Notes: generated by a model not told the origin, from the letters alone. A DNA stretch of 64,000 nucleotides from Methylobacterium currus (GCF_003058325.1 NZ_CP028843.1:549501-613500), one strand, 5' to 3'; counted from the stretch's first letter, positions 1 to 9,467 are shown. Translations and numbers: made by a program.

Positions 1-164
1 CCACCGCGGCGCAGCCGGCTCCTGCCCACCCCCTCGGCTGCGCCGACCTGCGCCGCCGCCTCGCCGAGGCCCTGGCCCGGGGCGATGCCCTGCGGCTGCG
101 GGAAGCCCTGCTCGGCCGCAGCGCCCGGCGGCTGGAGGCCTCGGCCTTGCCGGGCGAGCCGTAG
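1..164 (+). CDS. 3' end of a truncated hypothetical protein
   Basis: An open frame enters from the left edge (codons begin at base 3) and stops at TAG 162-164. The visible C-terminus is about 53 residues, Ala/Arg/Leu-rich and probably helical. No domain can be recognised from this fragment. It lies upstream of the photolyase-like gene in the same direction, with about 90 bases between. That it is a real gene is inferred only from frame and position. Confidence 0.4.
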   Translation, partial: TAAQPAPAHPLGCADLRRRLAEALARGDALRLREALLGRSARRLEASALPGEP

Positions 165-255
165 AACCGGCCTCTCCCCGCGACTGATCGGCTCATGGCC
201 CGGATGCGGCGGTCGTCGCCGCTGCCGCGCCGGGCGATCGGCCTAGATCCGGGTC

Positions 256-1386
256 ATGCCCTCCTTCCCACGCATGACCCGCGACGCCGGCCTCGACGCG
301 CTCTCCGCCTTCCTCGCCGGCTCCGGGGCGGATTACGCCGCCGCCCGCAACACCGATCGGGGCCGGGCCGCCGCGCCGACCACCTCGGCGCTGTCGCCCT
401 TCCTGCGACGCCGGCTCCTGACCGAGGAGGAGGTCGCCCGCGCGGGCCTGCGCGCCTTCGGTGAGCGCGGCGCGGAGAAGTTCGTCTCCGAGGTCTTCTG
501 GCGCAGCTACTTCAAGGGCCATCTCGAGACCCATCCCGAGGCGTGGGCGCGCTACCGCGCCGGGCGCGACGCCGCGCGCCACCGCCTCGCCGCGGAGCCG
601 GGCCTGCGCCGGACCTATGAGCGGGCGATCGCGGGACGGACCGGGATCGACGGCTTCGACGATTGGGCGGCGCAACTTGTCGAGGAGAACTGGCTGCACA
701 ACCACGCCCGGATGTGGTTCGCCTCGATCTGGATCTTCACCTTGCGCCTGCCGTGGGAGCTCGGCGCGGCGTTCTTCCTGCGCCATCTCCTCGATGGCGA
801 CCCGGCGAGCAACACCCTGTCCTGGCGCTGGGTCGCGGGCCTGCACACGCGGGGCAAGCCCTATCTCGCGCGGCGCGCCAACATCCGGGAGTTCACCGAG
901 GGGCGCCACGATCCCGCCGGCCTCGACGAGGGGGCCGCCTCCCTGGAGGAGGCGATGCCGCCCCGGGAGGGGCCGCTGGCCCCGGCCGATCCGGTGCCCG
1001 CGGGCCCGGTCGCCCTGCTCCTCCACCTCGACGACCTGAACCCTGAGAGCCTGCCCCTCGGCGAGGCCCGGGTGATGCGGGTGGGCGGCCTGATCGCCTC
1101 GGCCGATGAGGCGGCGGACCCGGTGCGCGCGGCGGATGCGGCGGCGATGGCGGATGCCCTCGCCCGGGCGGGCGCGCATTTCGGCTGCCCGGCCGGGCCC
1201 GTGCAGGATGGCTGGGCCGGGGAGTTGCCGGTAGTGACGCCTTGGGCCCCGGTCGGCCCCTCGGCGGACGCCCTTCCGGCGGGCTGCCTGCGGATCCGGC
1301 GGGTCTGGGACGAGCGGGCCTGGCCGCTGTCGAACCGGGGCTATTCGCGCCTGCGCAGTGCGATTTCGAAGGTGATGGCGTCCTGA
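256..1386 (+). CDS. Cryptochrome/photolyase-family FAD-binding domain protein without antenna domain
   Basis: A 376-residue protein that looks like the C-terminal FAD-binding half of DNA photolyases and cryptochromes, without the N-terminal alpha/beta antenna-binding domain. Near the N-terminus it has the photolyase-like sequence SALSPFLRRRLLTEEEV, followed by EVFWRSYFKGHLETHP and then NWLHNHARMWFAS, which resembles the conserved Asn/Met region around the flavin. Photolyases are usually 450-500 residues, so this is the short FAD-only form. Likely a light-responsive flavoprotein; repair activity is unproven. ATG 256 is used; ATG 274 is an alternative start. It converges on katG across a hairpin terminator. 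Confidence 0.75.
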   Translation: MPSFPRMTRDAGLDALSAFLAGSGADYAAARNTDRGRAAAPTTSALSPFLRRRLLTEEEVARAGLRAFGERGAEKFVSEVFWRSYFKGHLETHPEAWARYRAGRDAARHRLAAEPGLRRTYERAIAGRTGIDGFDDWAAQLVEENWLHNHARMWFASIWIFTLRLPWELGAAFFLRHLLDGDPASNTLSWRWVAGLHTRGKPYLARRANIREFTEGRHDPAGLDEGAASLEEAMPPREGPLAPADPVPAGPVALLLHLDDLNPESLPLGEARVMRVGGLIASADEAADPVRAADAAAMADALARAGAHFGCPAGPVQDGWAGELPVVTPWAPVGPSADALPAGCLRIRRVWDERAWPLSNRGYSRLRSAISKVMAS

Positions 1387-1443
1387 CGGTGCCGGCGACC
1401 GGCATTCATCCGGTAAAATCCCGCCGACCCGACATCGCGGGAT

Positions 1444-1475
1444 CCCCTCTCCCGTAAGGGAGAGGGGACTTTTAT
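1444..1475. terminator. Hairpin terminator between convergent genes
   Basis: Perfect 10-bp stem (1444-1453 with 1458-1467), loop GTAA, followed by ACTTTTAT. It lies between the photolyase-like gene and the stop of katG, so it may serve both directions. The same stem recurs at 41047-41070, so it is also a dispersed repeat. Just downstream the phrase ACCTGGATCA occurs twice (near 1482 and 1497). Confidence 0.65.
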
Positions 1476-1522
1476 CGCAGAACCTGGATCAGAGGACCTG
1501 GATCACAGGGACGGCGATCCGC

Positions 1523-3823
1523 TCACGCGGCCTTCGTCATTCCTGCCTCGTTGCGCTTCACGTCGTAGCGGTCGAGCATCATCAGCTTGTGCCAGACCTT
1601 GACGAAGTCGCGCACGAACCGCTCCTGCCCGTCGCGCCCGGCATAGATCTCGACGACGGCCCGGAGCTGCGCGTTCGCGCCGAAGACGAGGTCGCAGCGC
1701 GTCGCCGTGAACGTCGTCGCTCCGGTCTGCCGGTCGTCGAGGGTGAAGCTCGTGCCGGCGGCGTTCGCCTTCTTCCACTCGTAGTCCATGCTGGTGAGCA
1801 CGGTGAAGAAGTCGTTGGTCAGGACGCCGACGCGATCGGTGAAGACGCCGTCGCGTCCGCCGTCGTGGTTCAGGTTGAGCGCACGCAGGCCGCCGGTCAG
1901 CACCACCCATTCGGGGGCGGTGAGGGCGAGCAGGTTGGCCTTGTCGAGGAAGACCTGCTCGGGGGCGACGCGTCCTCCCGTGATCTCGGCGAAGGACGGA
2001 TCGACGTAGTTGCGGAAGCCGTCGACGATGGGCTTCAGCCACTCGAAGCTCTCCGCGTCGGTCAGCTCCGGGGTCGTGTCCATCCGGCCCGGGACGAACG
2101 GCACCTCCACGGCGGCGCCGGCCGCCTTCGCCGCCTGCTCCACCGCCGCGCAGCCGGCCAGCACGATGAGGTCGGCGAGCGAGACCTTCTTGCCGCCGGA
2201 CGCCTTGCCGTTGAAGCCCGCCATGATGCCGCGCAGGGCCTCGATCACCGGCAGGGCGCGCCGGTTGACGGTCCAGCCGGATTGCGGCGCCAGTGCCAGG
2301 CGGGCGCCATTGGCGCCGCCGCGCTTGTCGCTGTTGCGGTAGGTGGCGACCGACGAGAAGGCCGTGAAGGCGAGGTCGGACACCGACAGGCCGGTGCCGA
2401 GGATCTCCGCCTTCAGGGCGGCGATGTCGGCTTCGTCCACCAGCGGGTGATCGACCGGCGGGATCGGGTCCTGCCACAGCAGGTCGTCCTCGATCCTGGC
2501 TTCCGGACCGACATAGCGCTCCTTCGGGCCCATGTCGCGGTGGGTGAGCTTGTACCACGCCTTCGAGAATTGCAGCGTGAAGTAGTCGAAGTCGGACAGG
2601 AACTTCTCGCAGATCGCGCGGTAGACCGGGTCGGTCTTGAGCGCGATGTCGCTGGTCATCATCATCAGCGGGTGCGACTTGCCCGGGATGTGGGCGTCGG
2701 GCGTCCGGGGTGCGTCCGGATCGGTCGGCGTCCATTGCAGGGCGCCGGCGGGGCTGCGCGTCTGCTTCCACTCGTACTTGAACAGGTTCTCGAGGTAGCT
2801 GTTGTCCCAGGTCGTCGGGTCGGGCGACCACGAGCCCTCGATCCCGTTGGTCATCGTGTACTCGGCGAAGCCCGTGCCCTTCGGGTTGTGCCAGCCGAGG
2901 CCCATCGCTTCCATCGGGGCGATCTCCGGCGGCGGACCGACCTCGTCAGCCTTGACCATGCCGTGGCTCTTGCCGAAGGCGTGGCCGCCGGCGATCAGCG
3001 CGACGGTTTCCTCGTCGTTCATCGCCATGCGGGTAAAGGTGATGCGGATGTCGCGGGCCGAGCCCATCGGGTCGCCGTTGGCGTAGGGCCCCTCCGGGTT
3101 GACGTAGATCAGCGCCTGGTGCGACGCCGCGAGCGGGTTCTCGAGGTCGTAATCGGCTTCGCCGTTCTGGCCACGCCAGCGTTTGTCGCGGGTCACCATG
3201 CTGTCGAAGGCCTCGACATTGGTCGGGTCCCATTGCTCGGGGCCCCAATAGGTCGCGTTGTCGGCTTCCCAGGCATCCTCGCGGCCGCCGGCGAAGCCAT
3301 AGGTCGGGAAGTTCATGATCTCGAGGGCGCAGGTGCCGGTCAGCACCATCAGGTCGGCCCAGGACAGGGCGCTGCCGTATTTCTGCTTGATCGGCCAGAG
3401 CAGGCGGCGGGACTTGTCGGTGTTGCCGTTGTCCCACCAGCTGCTGATCGGCGCGAAGCGCTGCAGGCCCTGGCCGGCGCCGCCGCGCCCGTCGGCGATG
3501 CGGTAGGTGCCGGCCGAGTGCCAGGCCATGCGGATCATCTGCGGGCCGTAATTGCCGTAATCGGACGGCCACCACGAGACCGAGCTGGTCAGGAACTGCT
3601 TGATGTCGCTCTTGAGCTGCTCGTAATCCAGCGACGCGAAGGCCGCCCGATAGTCGAAGTCGGATCCGAGCGGGTTCGCCTGCGGCCCGTTCTGATGCAG
3701 CATCTCGACGCGCAGGCGGTCGGGATACCAGTTCTCGAGCGTGGGCGGCGTGGTGAAGGCGCCGCCGACGCGGTCGCCGCCGAAGGGGCACTTGCCCGAC
3801 AGGACGTCAGTATAGGTTTCCAC
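1523..3823 (-). CDS. katG: Catalase-peroxidase KatG
   Basis: Bifunctional heme catalase-peroxidase that removes H2O2. The protein is 766 residues from GTG 3823, with AGAAGGA seven bases upstream; the open frame runs 16 codons further but lacks a better ribosome site. The distal heme residues are in [14 protein letters not shown] (Arg98, Trp101, His102). The region around [15 protein letters not shown] should supply the Tyr of the Met-Tyr-Trp adduct. [10 protein letters not shown] is the proximal-side signature, with Ala and Ser where GGHTFGKTHG is more usual. Length and the two-domain arrangement fit the family. A following C-terminal repeat-like domain is intact. Single-gene unit; no OxyR gene is adjacent. 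Confidence 0.97.
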   Translation of the reverse strand: METYTDVLSGKCPFGGDRVGGAFTTPPTLENWYPDRLRVEMLHQNGPQANPLGSDFDYRAAFASLDYEQLKSDIKQFLTSSVSWWPSDYGNYGPQMIRMAWHSAGTYRIADGRGGAGQGLQRFAPISSWWDNGNTDKSRRLLWPIKQKYGSALSWADLMVLTGTCALEIMNFPTYGFAGGREDAWEADNATYWGPEQWDPTNVEAFDSMVTRDKRWRGQNGEADYDLENPLAASHQALIYVNPEGPYANGDPMGSARDIRITFTRMAMNDEETVALIAGGHAFGKSHGMVKADEVGPPPEIAPMEAMGLGWHNPKGTGFAEYTMTNGIEGSWSPDPTTWDNSYLENLFKYEWKQTRSPAGALQWTPTDPDAPRTPDAHIPGKSHPLMMMTSDIALKTDPVYRAICEKFLSDFDYFTLQFSKAWYKLTHRDMGPKERYVGPEARIEDDLLWQDPIPPVDHPLVDEADIAALKAEILGTGLSVSDLAFTAFSSVATYRNSDKRGGANGARLALAPQSGWTVNRRALPVIEALRGIMAGFNGKASGGKKVSLADLIVLAGCAAVEQAAKAAGAAVEVPFVPGRMDTTPELTDAESFEWLKPIVDGFRNYVDPSFAEITGGRVAPEQVFLDKANLLALTAPEWVVLTGGLRALNLNHDGGRDGVFTDRVGVLTNDFFTVLTSMDYEWKKANAAGTSFTLDDRQTGATTFTATRCDLVFGANAQLRAVVEIYAGRDGQERFVRDFVKVWHKLMMLDRYDVKRNEAGMTKAA

Positions 3824-4949
3824 GTCGTCGATCCTTCTGTGCCGACCGCGAGCCGCGACGGAGGTTGGCAAGCATGCGGCTGCGCGCGACGCGCTGCTCA
3901 GACAGCGTCCGCGATCCCAAAGGGCGCACTATACTCATGCCGAGTATCAGGATGGGGTCGCAGGGTCTGGCTGTGGACGGGTCCGACCACGGCGCCGACT
4001 TGATGACCGACCCTTCATCCCCGACTCGACACGAACATACGGTGCGCTGACGCAGATAGGCGCCGCTTCCGTTGCGGCCACTAAATTCGCGTTCACCGCG
4101 TCATGCGGCCTCGGGGCGGTTGGGGGCGCGCGGAGTTCGGGATCTCGAATCCGCCGGCCTCGCGGAAGGTCGCCGCTGCGCCGGCGTCAGCCTCCACGAT
4201 GCGACGACGGAGGAGCGGGTGCTGCGATGCGAGAGGGCGCACCCCATGACGATGACCCGCATGGTACGCGACGGCGGCATGGGGTCCGCCGGCATCGGAC
4301 TCTCCCCGCCGCAGCGTGATCTTGCCGCAGCGTGATCTCAAGGTGCAGGCGATCGACGATCGCCCTCGACCGCAGGCAGCCCCTTGAACGACGGCTCGGT
4401 GGATCGCTGCAGTTTCCGGAAGCCCCCTTCCGGATCGAGCGATCCTTGTGATCGCTACCAGCTTGGAACGGCGCCGGGGGGGTGAGCATCGTGGCTCCGA
4501 CGATGAGCCCCACCCTGGGTGGCCATCCCGCCTGGGGCGGTCGGCCGAGGGATCGTCAGCGCCTCCGCCGCAGGGCTGCTCGGGGTGAGGCTCCGGGTGG
4601 GATGACCCGGCGCCGCCGATCAGCCAATGCTGCGTGAACCGTGGATGATGCTAAAGATTTCACAGGTCTTCATAACAGGTCTTCATGGGGCAGTTGTTCG
4701 GCGCCACTTCGTAGTGAAGCGATCACCGTCGCTCGACAGCGCGTAAGGCCCATGAAAAGCTGGCGTCCGTCTTGCTGGCGTCCGTCTTGCTGGCGTCCGT
4801 CTTGCTGGCGTCCGTCTTGCTGGCGTCCGTCTTGGAAGCCCCGAATGACCGGTCTTTCCGACTTCAGGGCCGACCGCGCAGAGCGTCCTCGGCGCGGGCC
4901 TCGGCACAGGGTGCCGGTGACAGGCGCGCCGCCGCGCGCCGCGTCGTGT
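3824..4949. other. Gene-poor stretch, about 1.1 kb
   Basis: Holds the katG upstream region, a five-copy 15-bp tandem repeat at 4759-4833, and several short overlapping frames on both strands (for example 4072-4335 plus, 4187-4513 minus). Those frames have Arg/Pro/Ala-rich translations typical of noncoding high-GC sequence and no recognisable domain or convincing ribosome site. No gene is supported. Confidence 0.5.
4759..4833. repeat. Five perfect tandem copies of a 15-bp unit
   Basis: Unit GCTGGCGTCCGTCTT, five exact copies (4759, 4774, 4789, 4804, 4819). The period is a multiple of three; in the reverse strand it would read as repeated Gln-Asp-Gly-Arg-Gln, but no credible gene contains it. 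Perfect identity suggests recent slippage expansion. Confidence 0.95.
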
Positions 4950-5105
4950 TCAGTGGATCGATTGATCCTTGCGCTCGTTCTGGGCGAGCGAGGCCTCGTA
5001 GCTCTCGGCCTGAGCACGGGTCAGACCGCTGATGAGCACGAGGGTGCCGCGGTAAACCGTGTAGGTGCCGTCCTGGGTAGGCTTGACGCGAATGACCTGG
5101 GACAT
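4950..5105 (-). CDS. Small hypothetical protein (51 aa)
   Basis: ATG 5105 to TGA 4950, with GGGAG nine bases upstream of the start. The protein begins MSQVIRVKPTQDGTYTVYRG and ends in a polar Glu/Gln/Lys-rich tail (ASLAQNERKDQSIH). It has no signal peptide or membrane segment. Composition is balanced, unlike the surrounding Arg/Pro shadow frames, which supports a real gene. Predicted fold: a short beta hairpin followed by one helix. Function is not recognised. An AT-richer upstream region (5130-5165) with AACGT-G-ACGTT may hold its promoter. Confidence 0.65.
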   Translation of the reverse strand: MSQVIRVKPTQDGTYTVYRGTLVLISGLTRAQAESYEASLAQNERKDQSIH

Positions 5106-5367
5106 GCGCTGGCTCCCTTGCGCGAATCACGACTGATTTTCTTGGATTTGAACGTGACGTTAACGAATCGGCGGGGTCGCGCAAGAGGGGGAACCGCGAA
5201 ACCGCCGGCTTCTCGACACGATCTTGACCAAAGTACCAGCCGGCCAAGGAAGTGAGCCGCGCCGTCTCCTGGTACCGAGACGGTACAATGCCGACCCGAT
5301 CCGGAATCGGTCGTGGCGGCTCAGGATCTCAACACAGGTGCCGCAGGAAGGTGAGGCGCCGTCGGGC

Positions 5368-5670
5368 TCAGGACGGCGAGCGGACGCTGGAGACGTGGAC
5401 CGTCGGCGCGGTCTGGGCGGACGGCGCCAGGATCGGAGCCTTGCCGGGCAGGGTCCACCAGCCGACTGCCGAGTGTACCGCCAGCGTGAGGCAGAGCAGG
5501 ACCAGCATCGAGACGGCGTGGCGGGTCATGCTCGGCTCCACCGGGGCCGGGGCGGGCTCGCGCGGCGAGGGCGAGGTGCAGTCCAGCGGCTCGGGCTCCA
5601 GCGGGAGGAGCGAGGCGTAGTAACCGGCGGGCTGGCCGGTCGGACGGTGGAAGGGTCCAATGTTGAACAT
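5368..5670 (-). CDS. Hypothetical single-pass membrane protein (100 aa)
   Basis: Start ATG 5670 is chosen because CAGGAG precedes it by five bases; the frame could extend 17 codons further. The N-terminal half is polar and Pro-rich (residues 1-46). One hydrophobic segment, HAVSMLVLLCLTLAVHSAVG, spans about residues 50-70 and is followed by a short Pro/Ser-rich tail. This suggests a bitopic inner-membrane protein with a cytoplasmic proline-rich region. No family is recognised. Upstream is an AT-richer stretch (5715-5770). Confidence 0.6.
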   Translation of the reverse strand: MFNIGPFHRPTGQPAGYYASLLPLEPEPLDCTSPSPREPAPAPVEPSMTRHAVSMLVLLCLTLAVHSAVGWWTLPGKAPILAPSAQTAPTVHVSSVRSPS

Positions 5671-5833
5671 CGGCGTCTCCTGTCGAGGCCCCTGCGACGG
5701 AGGGCTATCGGAACCGCCCAAAGTTAACAGCTGCTGAACGAGACGCTAGCCCTGATCACGAAACCGTGAACGACGGGGTTCGTACACCGCCCGTTCAGGT
5801 TCCGAGCCAGGATGATGCGGGCGCCGTCTCCCC

Positions 5834-6436
5834 TCAAGACCGCCCTTCGGATGGACCAGCGAACAGGTTCGGATGCCGCAGGCGCAGGGTCTGTGTGAGG
5901 CAGAGCGTCTTCATGTCGGCGATCTCGCCCCGGTCGGCCATCGCGGCGAGGTCCGGCAGCGCCACCTCCACCGCCTCGATGCTCTCATGCTCCTCCGCCA
6001 GGCCGCCGCCGCTCCCCTCGCGGTCGGCGGCCCGATAGGGAGCGAGGAAGAGGTCCATCCGCTCGGTCGAGAGGCCCGGCAGCGACCAGGCCCGTCCGGC
6101 GGGTTCGAGCACCGACAGACGCAGGCCCACCTCCTCGAAGGCCTCGCGCCGGGCGCACGTTTCCGGGTCGTCCTCCTCGCGCAGGCCCGCGGGTGCCTCC
6201 AGCACCGAGGCAGTGCCATCGACGAAGCAGGGCGGCGTGCGGAACTGCCGCACCAGCAGGGCGACCCGGCGCTCGGGATCGTAGGGCAGCACGGCCACGG
6301 CGGGCCCATGGTCCTCGACCTCGCGGCCGATCCGGCTGCCGTCTGGCATCTGCACCTCGGCGACGAGATAGCGCGCCCAGCCCTCGTAGACCGTGCGCGT
6401 GCCCGTGATGCGGGGCTGAGTGTCGTCTCGGCTCAC
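5834..6436 (-). CDS. Nudix hydrolase, ADP-ribose pyrophosphatase-like
   Basis: A 200-residue Nudix protein, likely hydrolysing ADP-ribose or another nucleoside diphosphate sugar. The Nudix helix is visible as ARREAFEEVGL. The spacing from the leading Gly (in PAGLREEDD) to RE is one residue shorter than the textbook G-x5-E-x7-RE motif, and Asp occupies the Glu position. The N-terminus has the beta-rich layout of NudK/NudF-type proteins, including VAVLPYDPERRVALLVRQFR. GTG 6436 overlaps the TGA of the upstream TusA-like gene (GTGA), so the two are translationally coupled. Confidence 0.85.
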   Translation of the reverse strand: MSRDDTQPRITGTRTVYEGWARYLVAEVQMPDGSRIGREVEDHGPAVAVLPYDPERRVALLVRQFRTPPCFVDGTASVLEAPAGLREEDDPETCARREAFEEVGLRLSVLEPAGRAWSLPGLSTERMDLFLAPYRAADREGSGGGLAEEHESIEAVEVALPDLAAMADRGEIADMKTLCLTQTLRLRHPNLFAGPSEGRS

Positions 6437-6690
6437 GCAAACCTCTCCTCAGCATCGTCGCGCCCGGCGCCGCGACGGATCTCGAAGATCAGGACGCCGT
6501 CGTCGCGGAGCATCCGGTCGAGATGGTCGCCGCGCTCGCGCAGCAGGTTCGGGATGTCGATGGCGGCCATTGGGTCGGTGCAGCGCACCGACAGGCCCTC
6601 GCCCGGAGCGAGGCCGCGCAGGGCCTTGGCGGTGCGCAGGACCGGCAGAGGGCATTTGAGCCCGCGCAGGTCGAGGTCGTGGTGTCGCAT
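6433..6690 (-). CDS. TusA/SirA-family sulfur-carrier-like protein
   Basis: An 85-residue single-domain protein with the TusA signature DLRGLKCPLPVLR; Cys13 would carry the persulfide. The rest fits the beta-alpha-beta-alpha-beta-beta fold (DPMAAIDIPNLLRERGD). Family members relay sulfur for tRNA thiolation, Moco or other pathways. ATG 6690 places the motif close to the N-terminus as usual; a start 13 codons upstream is possible, and neither has a strong ribosome site. It is the first gene of a two-gene unit with the Nudix hydrolase. Confidence 0.82.
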   Translation of the reverse strand: MRHHDLDLRGLKCPLPVLRTAKALRGLAPGEGLSVRCTDPMAAIDIPNLLRERGDHLDRMLRDDGVLIFEIRRGAGRDDAEERFA

Positions 6691-6804
6691 GGTCGCTCGG
6701 TTGGAACTCGCCGTCGACCGGTTGAGCATATCCGGCGCGCACGAGAAAGCCCGGCGCGGGGGCGTCCCGCGCCGGGCTTCCGTCAGTTCAGGCGGTCCCG
6801 CCGA

Positions 6805-7236
6805 TCAGTAGCCGTAGCCGTAATAACCGCCATAGGCCGGGTAGCTGTAGCCGTAGGCCGGATAGCCGTAGCCGTAGCCATAGCCGCCGACCGGGGCGTA
6901 GCCGCCGCCGTAATAGCCGCCATAGGCCGGGTAGCCGTAGCCGTAGGACGACGCCGAGCCCGCCGCGATGGCGCCCCCGATGATGCCCAAGGCCGCACCG
7001 GCCGCGAGCGCGCCGCCGGCGCCGATGCCGCGACGGTAGCCGTAGCCGCGATAGCCGCGGTAGCCGCCGCCGTAATAGCCGCCGCCGCGCCAGCGCACCT
7101 GGTCGACGGTCGCGCCCGAGCCGGCGATGGCCGCCGAGGTGGCGGCCGGCAGCGGGGCGGCCTGCGCCCCGACGGTGCCGGCGGTCAGGGCGGCAGCGGC
7201 GCCGGCCGCGAGGGCGAGAGTGGTGATGCGCGACAT
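6805..7236 (-). CDS. Secreted Gly/Tyr-rich low-complexity protein
   Basis: A 143-residue protein from ATG 7236, with GGAGA eight bases upstream. Residues 1-26 form a signal peptide (MSRITTLALAAGAAAALTAG, then AQAA). A middle hydrophobic Ala/Gly segment (ALAAGAALGIIGGAIAAG) resembles a glycine-zipper helix. The C-terminal half is made of GYGYPAYGGYYGGG-type repeats. Probably exported and either membrane- or envelope-associated. An EcfG-type promoter lies 47 bases upstream, which suggests a general stress response member. Biochemical role unknown; glycine-zipper envelope proteins are the closest analogy. Confidence 0.78.
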   Translation of the reverse strand: MSRITTLALAAGAAAALTAGTVGAQAAPLPAATSAAIAGSGATVDQVRWRGGGYYGGGYRGYRGYGYRRGIGAGGALAAGAALGIIGGAIAAGSASSYGYGYPAYGGYYGGGYAPVGGYGYGYGYPAYGYSYPAYGGYYGYGY

Positions 7237-7282
7237 GAAGATGTCTCCGATCGTGTGAGGACGATGTCCCGTAGGCCTCAAG

Positions 7283-7308
7283 AACGGCCAAGGACCGGCC
7301 TCTGTTCC
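7283..7308 (-). promoter_or_regulatory. EcfG-type stress promoter
   Basis: On the minus strand GGAAC (7308-7304) is followed after 17 bases by CGTT (7286-7283). This matches the alphaproteobacterial sigma-EcfG consensus GGAAC-N16/17-CGTT. It ends 47 bases before the start of the Gly/Tyr-rich protein. Confidence 0.65.
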
Positions 7309-7322
7309 AAGATTCGGCGCGA

Positions 7323-7339
7323 ATTGACGGACCGTCAAT
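7323..7339. promoter_or_regulatory. Perfect 17-bp palindrome, operator candidate
   Basis: ATTGACGG-A-CCGTCAAT: two perfect 8-bp arms around one base, resembling operators of TetR-family repressors. It lies just upstream of the EcfG-type promoter of the Gly/Tyr-rich protein. No TetR gene is in the window. Nothing else is supported in the 365 bases between the flanking genes (7237-7601). Confidence 0.5.
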
Positions 7340-7601
7340 CGGTAGCGGCTACGCTTGTGCTGCGCCGGGTGCGTGGTCGCACACGGCTCGATTGTGCGGC
7401 GCGGTCAGATAAGCTTGAGCATTCGCCGGAATGCCGCTGTCGCCGTTCGCGCGACCAAGGGATCGGCCGGGGCGGATGCGATAGCCCGGGCGCCTTGCCG
7501 GCCGGCCTCTCGATCGATCCTCCGCCCTCGGCCGAAGCCGCCCTGCGGTCGCGGGCGACGGAGGGAGGAGCTGGGAGCCGGCCCGCGGGACGAACGGATC
7601 G

Positions 7602-8969
7602 TCAGAACGCGCAGGCCGCGAAGGCCGGATCGACCGAGCGGTTCCACGGCCCGTCATAGAGCGCGAGCAGGTCCTCGGCCCGGGTCCGCGAGGCGGCGAT
7701 GGCCTGGAGCGGGGCGAGGTAGAGCGTCTCGTCGCGCCCCTGCGCGTCGCGGCGGGCCCGCGCCCGCAGGCCCGATTCGGACAGCGCGAGCGCGTCGCGG
7801 GCGAGCTCCCGCAGGCGCCGCTTGCCGGCCGGCGCGTCGAGGCCGAGGCGCGGCACCTCGGCCCGCATCGTCTCGCGCTCCTCCGCCGTCAACTCGCGCA
7901 CCAGCTGCCAGGCGCCGTCGAGGGCGGCGGGATCGTAGTAGAGCCCGGCCCAGAACGCCGACTGCGCGGCGATCATGTTGGCGTCGCCGACATCGGCGCC
8001 GCGCATCTCGAGGAAGCGCTTCAGCCGCACCTCCGGGAAGGCGGTCGAGGCGTGGTTGGCCCAGTCGGAGACGGTGGCGCGCTCGCCCGGCAGGGTGGCG
8101 AGCCGCCCCTCCATCAGGTCGCGGAACGAGGCGCCGCTGACGTCGTGATAGGTCTCGCCGCGCTTGACGAAATACATCGGCATGTCGAGGAGCCAGTCCG
8201 CATAGGCCTCGTAGCCGAAGCCGTCGTCGAACGCGAAAGGCAGCATGCCGGTGCGGTCGCGGTCGGTGTCGCGCCAGATCTCGGAGCGCCGGGACAGGAA
8301 GCCGTTCGGCTTGCCGTCGGTGAAGGGCGAGTTGGCGAAGAGCGCCGTCGCCACCGGCTGCAGCGCCAGGCCGACCCGCATCTTCGTCACCATGTCGGCC
8401 TCGGACGAGAAGTCGAGGTTCACCTGCACGGTGGCGGTCCGCAGCATCATGTCGAGGCCGAGCGACCCGACCTTGGGCATGTAGCCCTTCATGATGCGGT
8501 AGCGGCTCTTGGGCATTACGGGCGTCTCTTCCCGCGTCCATTTCGGGCTCATGCCGAGGGTGAGGAAGCCGATGCCGAGGGGGTCGGCCGCTTGGCGCAC
8601 CGCGTCGAGATGCTGGCTCAGCTCGTGGGCGGTGGCGTGGACGTCGGGCAGGGGGGCGCCCGAGAGCTCGAACTGGCCGCCAGGCTCGAGCGAGATCGCC
8701 CCGCCGCCCTCGGTGGCGGACAGGCCGATCACCCGGCCCGCATCCTCGATCGTCTCCCAGCCGGTGATCGCCCGCAGGCCGTCCAGCAGGGCCGAGATGC
8801 CCCGCTCGCCGTCGTAGGGCACCGGCGAGAGGTCGGCGCGGTAGAACGGGACCTTCTCATGCTCGGTGCCGATGGCGAAGGCGTCGTGCGGCTTCTCGCC
8901 GGCCGCGAACCACTCGATCAGCTCGGACCGCGCGTCGAGCGGGGTCGCGTCGGACACGTCGCGCGCCAT
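7602..8969 (-). CDS. gshA: Glutamate-cysteine ligase (proteobacterial/plant-type)
   Basis: First enzyme of glutathione synthesis, joining L-glutamate and L-cysteine using ATP. The 455-residue length and motifs match the plant/alphaproteobacterial GCL class, not the E. coli class: FAIGTEHEKVPF near residue 32, EGGGAISLEPGGQFELSGAP near 89, the MPKSRYRIMKGYMP region, and TATVQVNLDF. It ends with the family's typical Cys-containing C-terminus (FAACAF). ATG 8969 follows a CGAGGTGGCGC ribosome-site region. It is a single-gene unit; gshB is not in the window. Confidence 0.93.
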   Translation of the reverse strand: MARDVSDATPLDARSELIEWFAAGEKPHDAFAIGTEHEKVPFYRADLSPVPYDGERGISALLDGLRAITGWETIEDAGRVIGLSATEGGGAISLEPGGQFELSGAPLPDVHATAHELSQHLDAVRQAADPLGIGFLTLGMSPKWTREETPVMPKSRYRIMKGYMPKVGSLGLDMMLRTATVQVNLDFSSEADMVTKMRVGLALQPVATALFANSPFTDGKPNGFLSRRSEIWRDTDRDRTGMLPFAFDDGFGYEAYADWLLDMPMYFVKRGETYHDVSGASFRDLMEGRLATLPGERATVSDWANHASTAFPEVRLKRFLEMRGADVGDANMIAAQSAFWAGLYYDPAALDGAWQLVRELTAEERETMRAEVPRLGLDAPAGKRRLRELARDALALSESGLRARARRDAQGRDETLYLAPLQAIAASRTRAEDLLALYDGPWNRSVDPAFAACAF

Positions 8970-9233
8970 GCGCCACCTCGTGCTTAGAACGAAAACGATG
9001 ACTCCCGGCGGGCCGGCGACCCACCGTCAAGGTTGCGCCTAGATAGGCCGTGGACGATCGAGCCGCAACGCGGTCGCCCCATACCCCGGAGATCCATGTC
9101 GCTGGATCATGGTTCCCGGCCGAGCCCGGCCCCGTCAACCAACCGTTCACCACATCGACCGGATCCGGCGCGGACCCCCTTTGACACGGAACAAAACAAG
9201 AACAAACATACACCCGACGAAAGGGGACAGACC

Positions 9234-9338
9234 ATGAACATACGCAAGATCCTCCTCGCTGTCACGGAGGTCGCCTCGATGGGCCTGCTCACCGGCGCGA
9301 TCGCCCTGTGGGCGGTGGCGCTCTCGCCGATGCATTGA
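9234..9338 (+). CDS. Tiny single-pass membrane protein (34 aa)
   Basis: ATG 9234 is preceded by AAAGGGGACAG, a strong ribosome site. The sequence starts MNIRKILLAVTEVASMGLL and continues TGAIALWAVAL, then SPMH: short basic N-terminus, then one hydrophobic helix (about residues 6-30). TTGACA at 9181 is a possible -35 box, but the -10 is weak. No family is recognised. The surrounding frames are shadows, but the ribosome site plus a clean hydrophobic helix favour a real small protein. Confidence 0.5.
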   Translation: MNIRKILLAVTEVASMGLLTGAIALWAVALSPMH

Positions 9339-9467
9339 CGGGCGGCCGTTGCGGCGCGGCCACGGCCAGGGCGGTTCCATCGATTCTGCGGTGGAGCGGC
9401 GGTGATTCAGGGGTGACTCCTCAAGCTCTGCCGGGAATCCTGGCGCGCTCACGAGGAGCGAGTCGCC

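Noticed and set aside
1589..4003. Very long plus-strand open frame opposite katG
   Set aside because: Antisense frame from GC-rich codon bias; Arg/Val/His-biased translation, no domain.
4072..4513. Small genes or a degraded transposase
   Set aside because: Translations are Arg/Pro-rich with no catalytic motif or terminal inverted repeats.
4759..4833. CRISPR array
   Set aside because: Repeats are contiguous with no spacers, and no cas genes are present.
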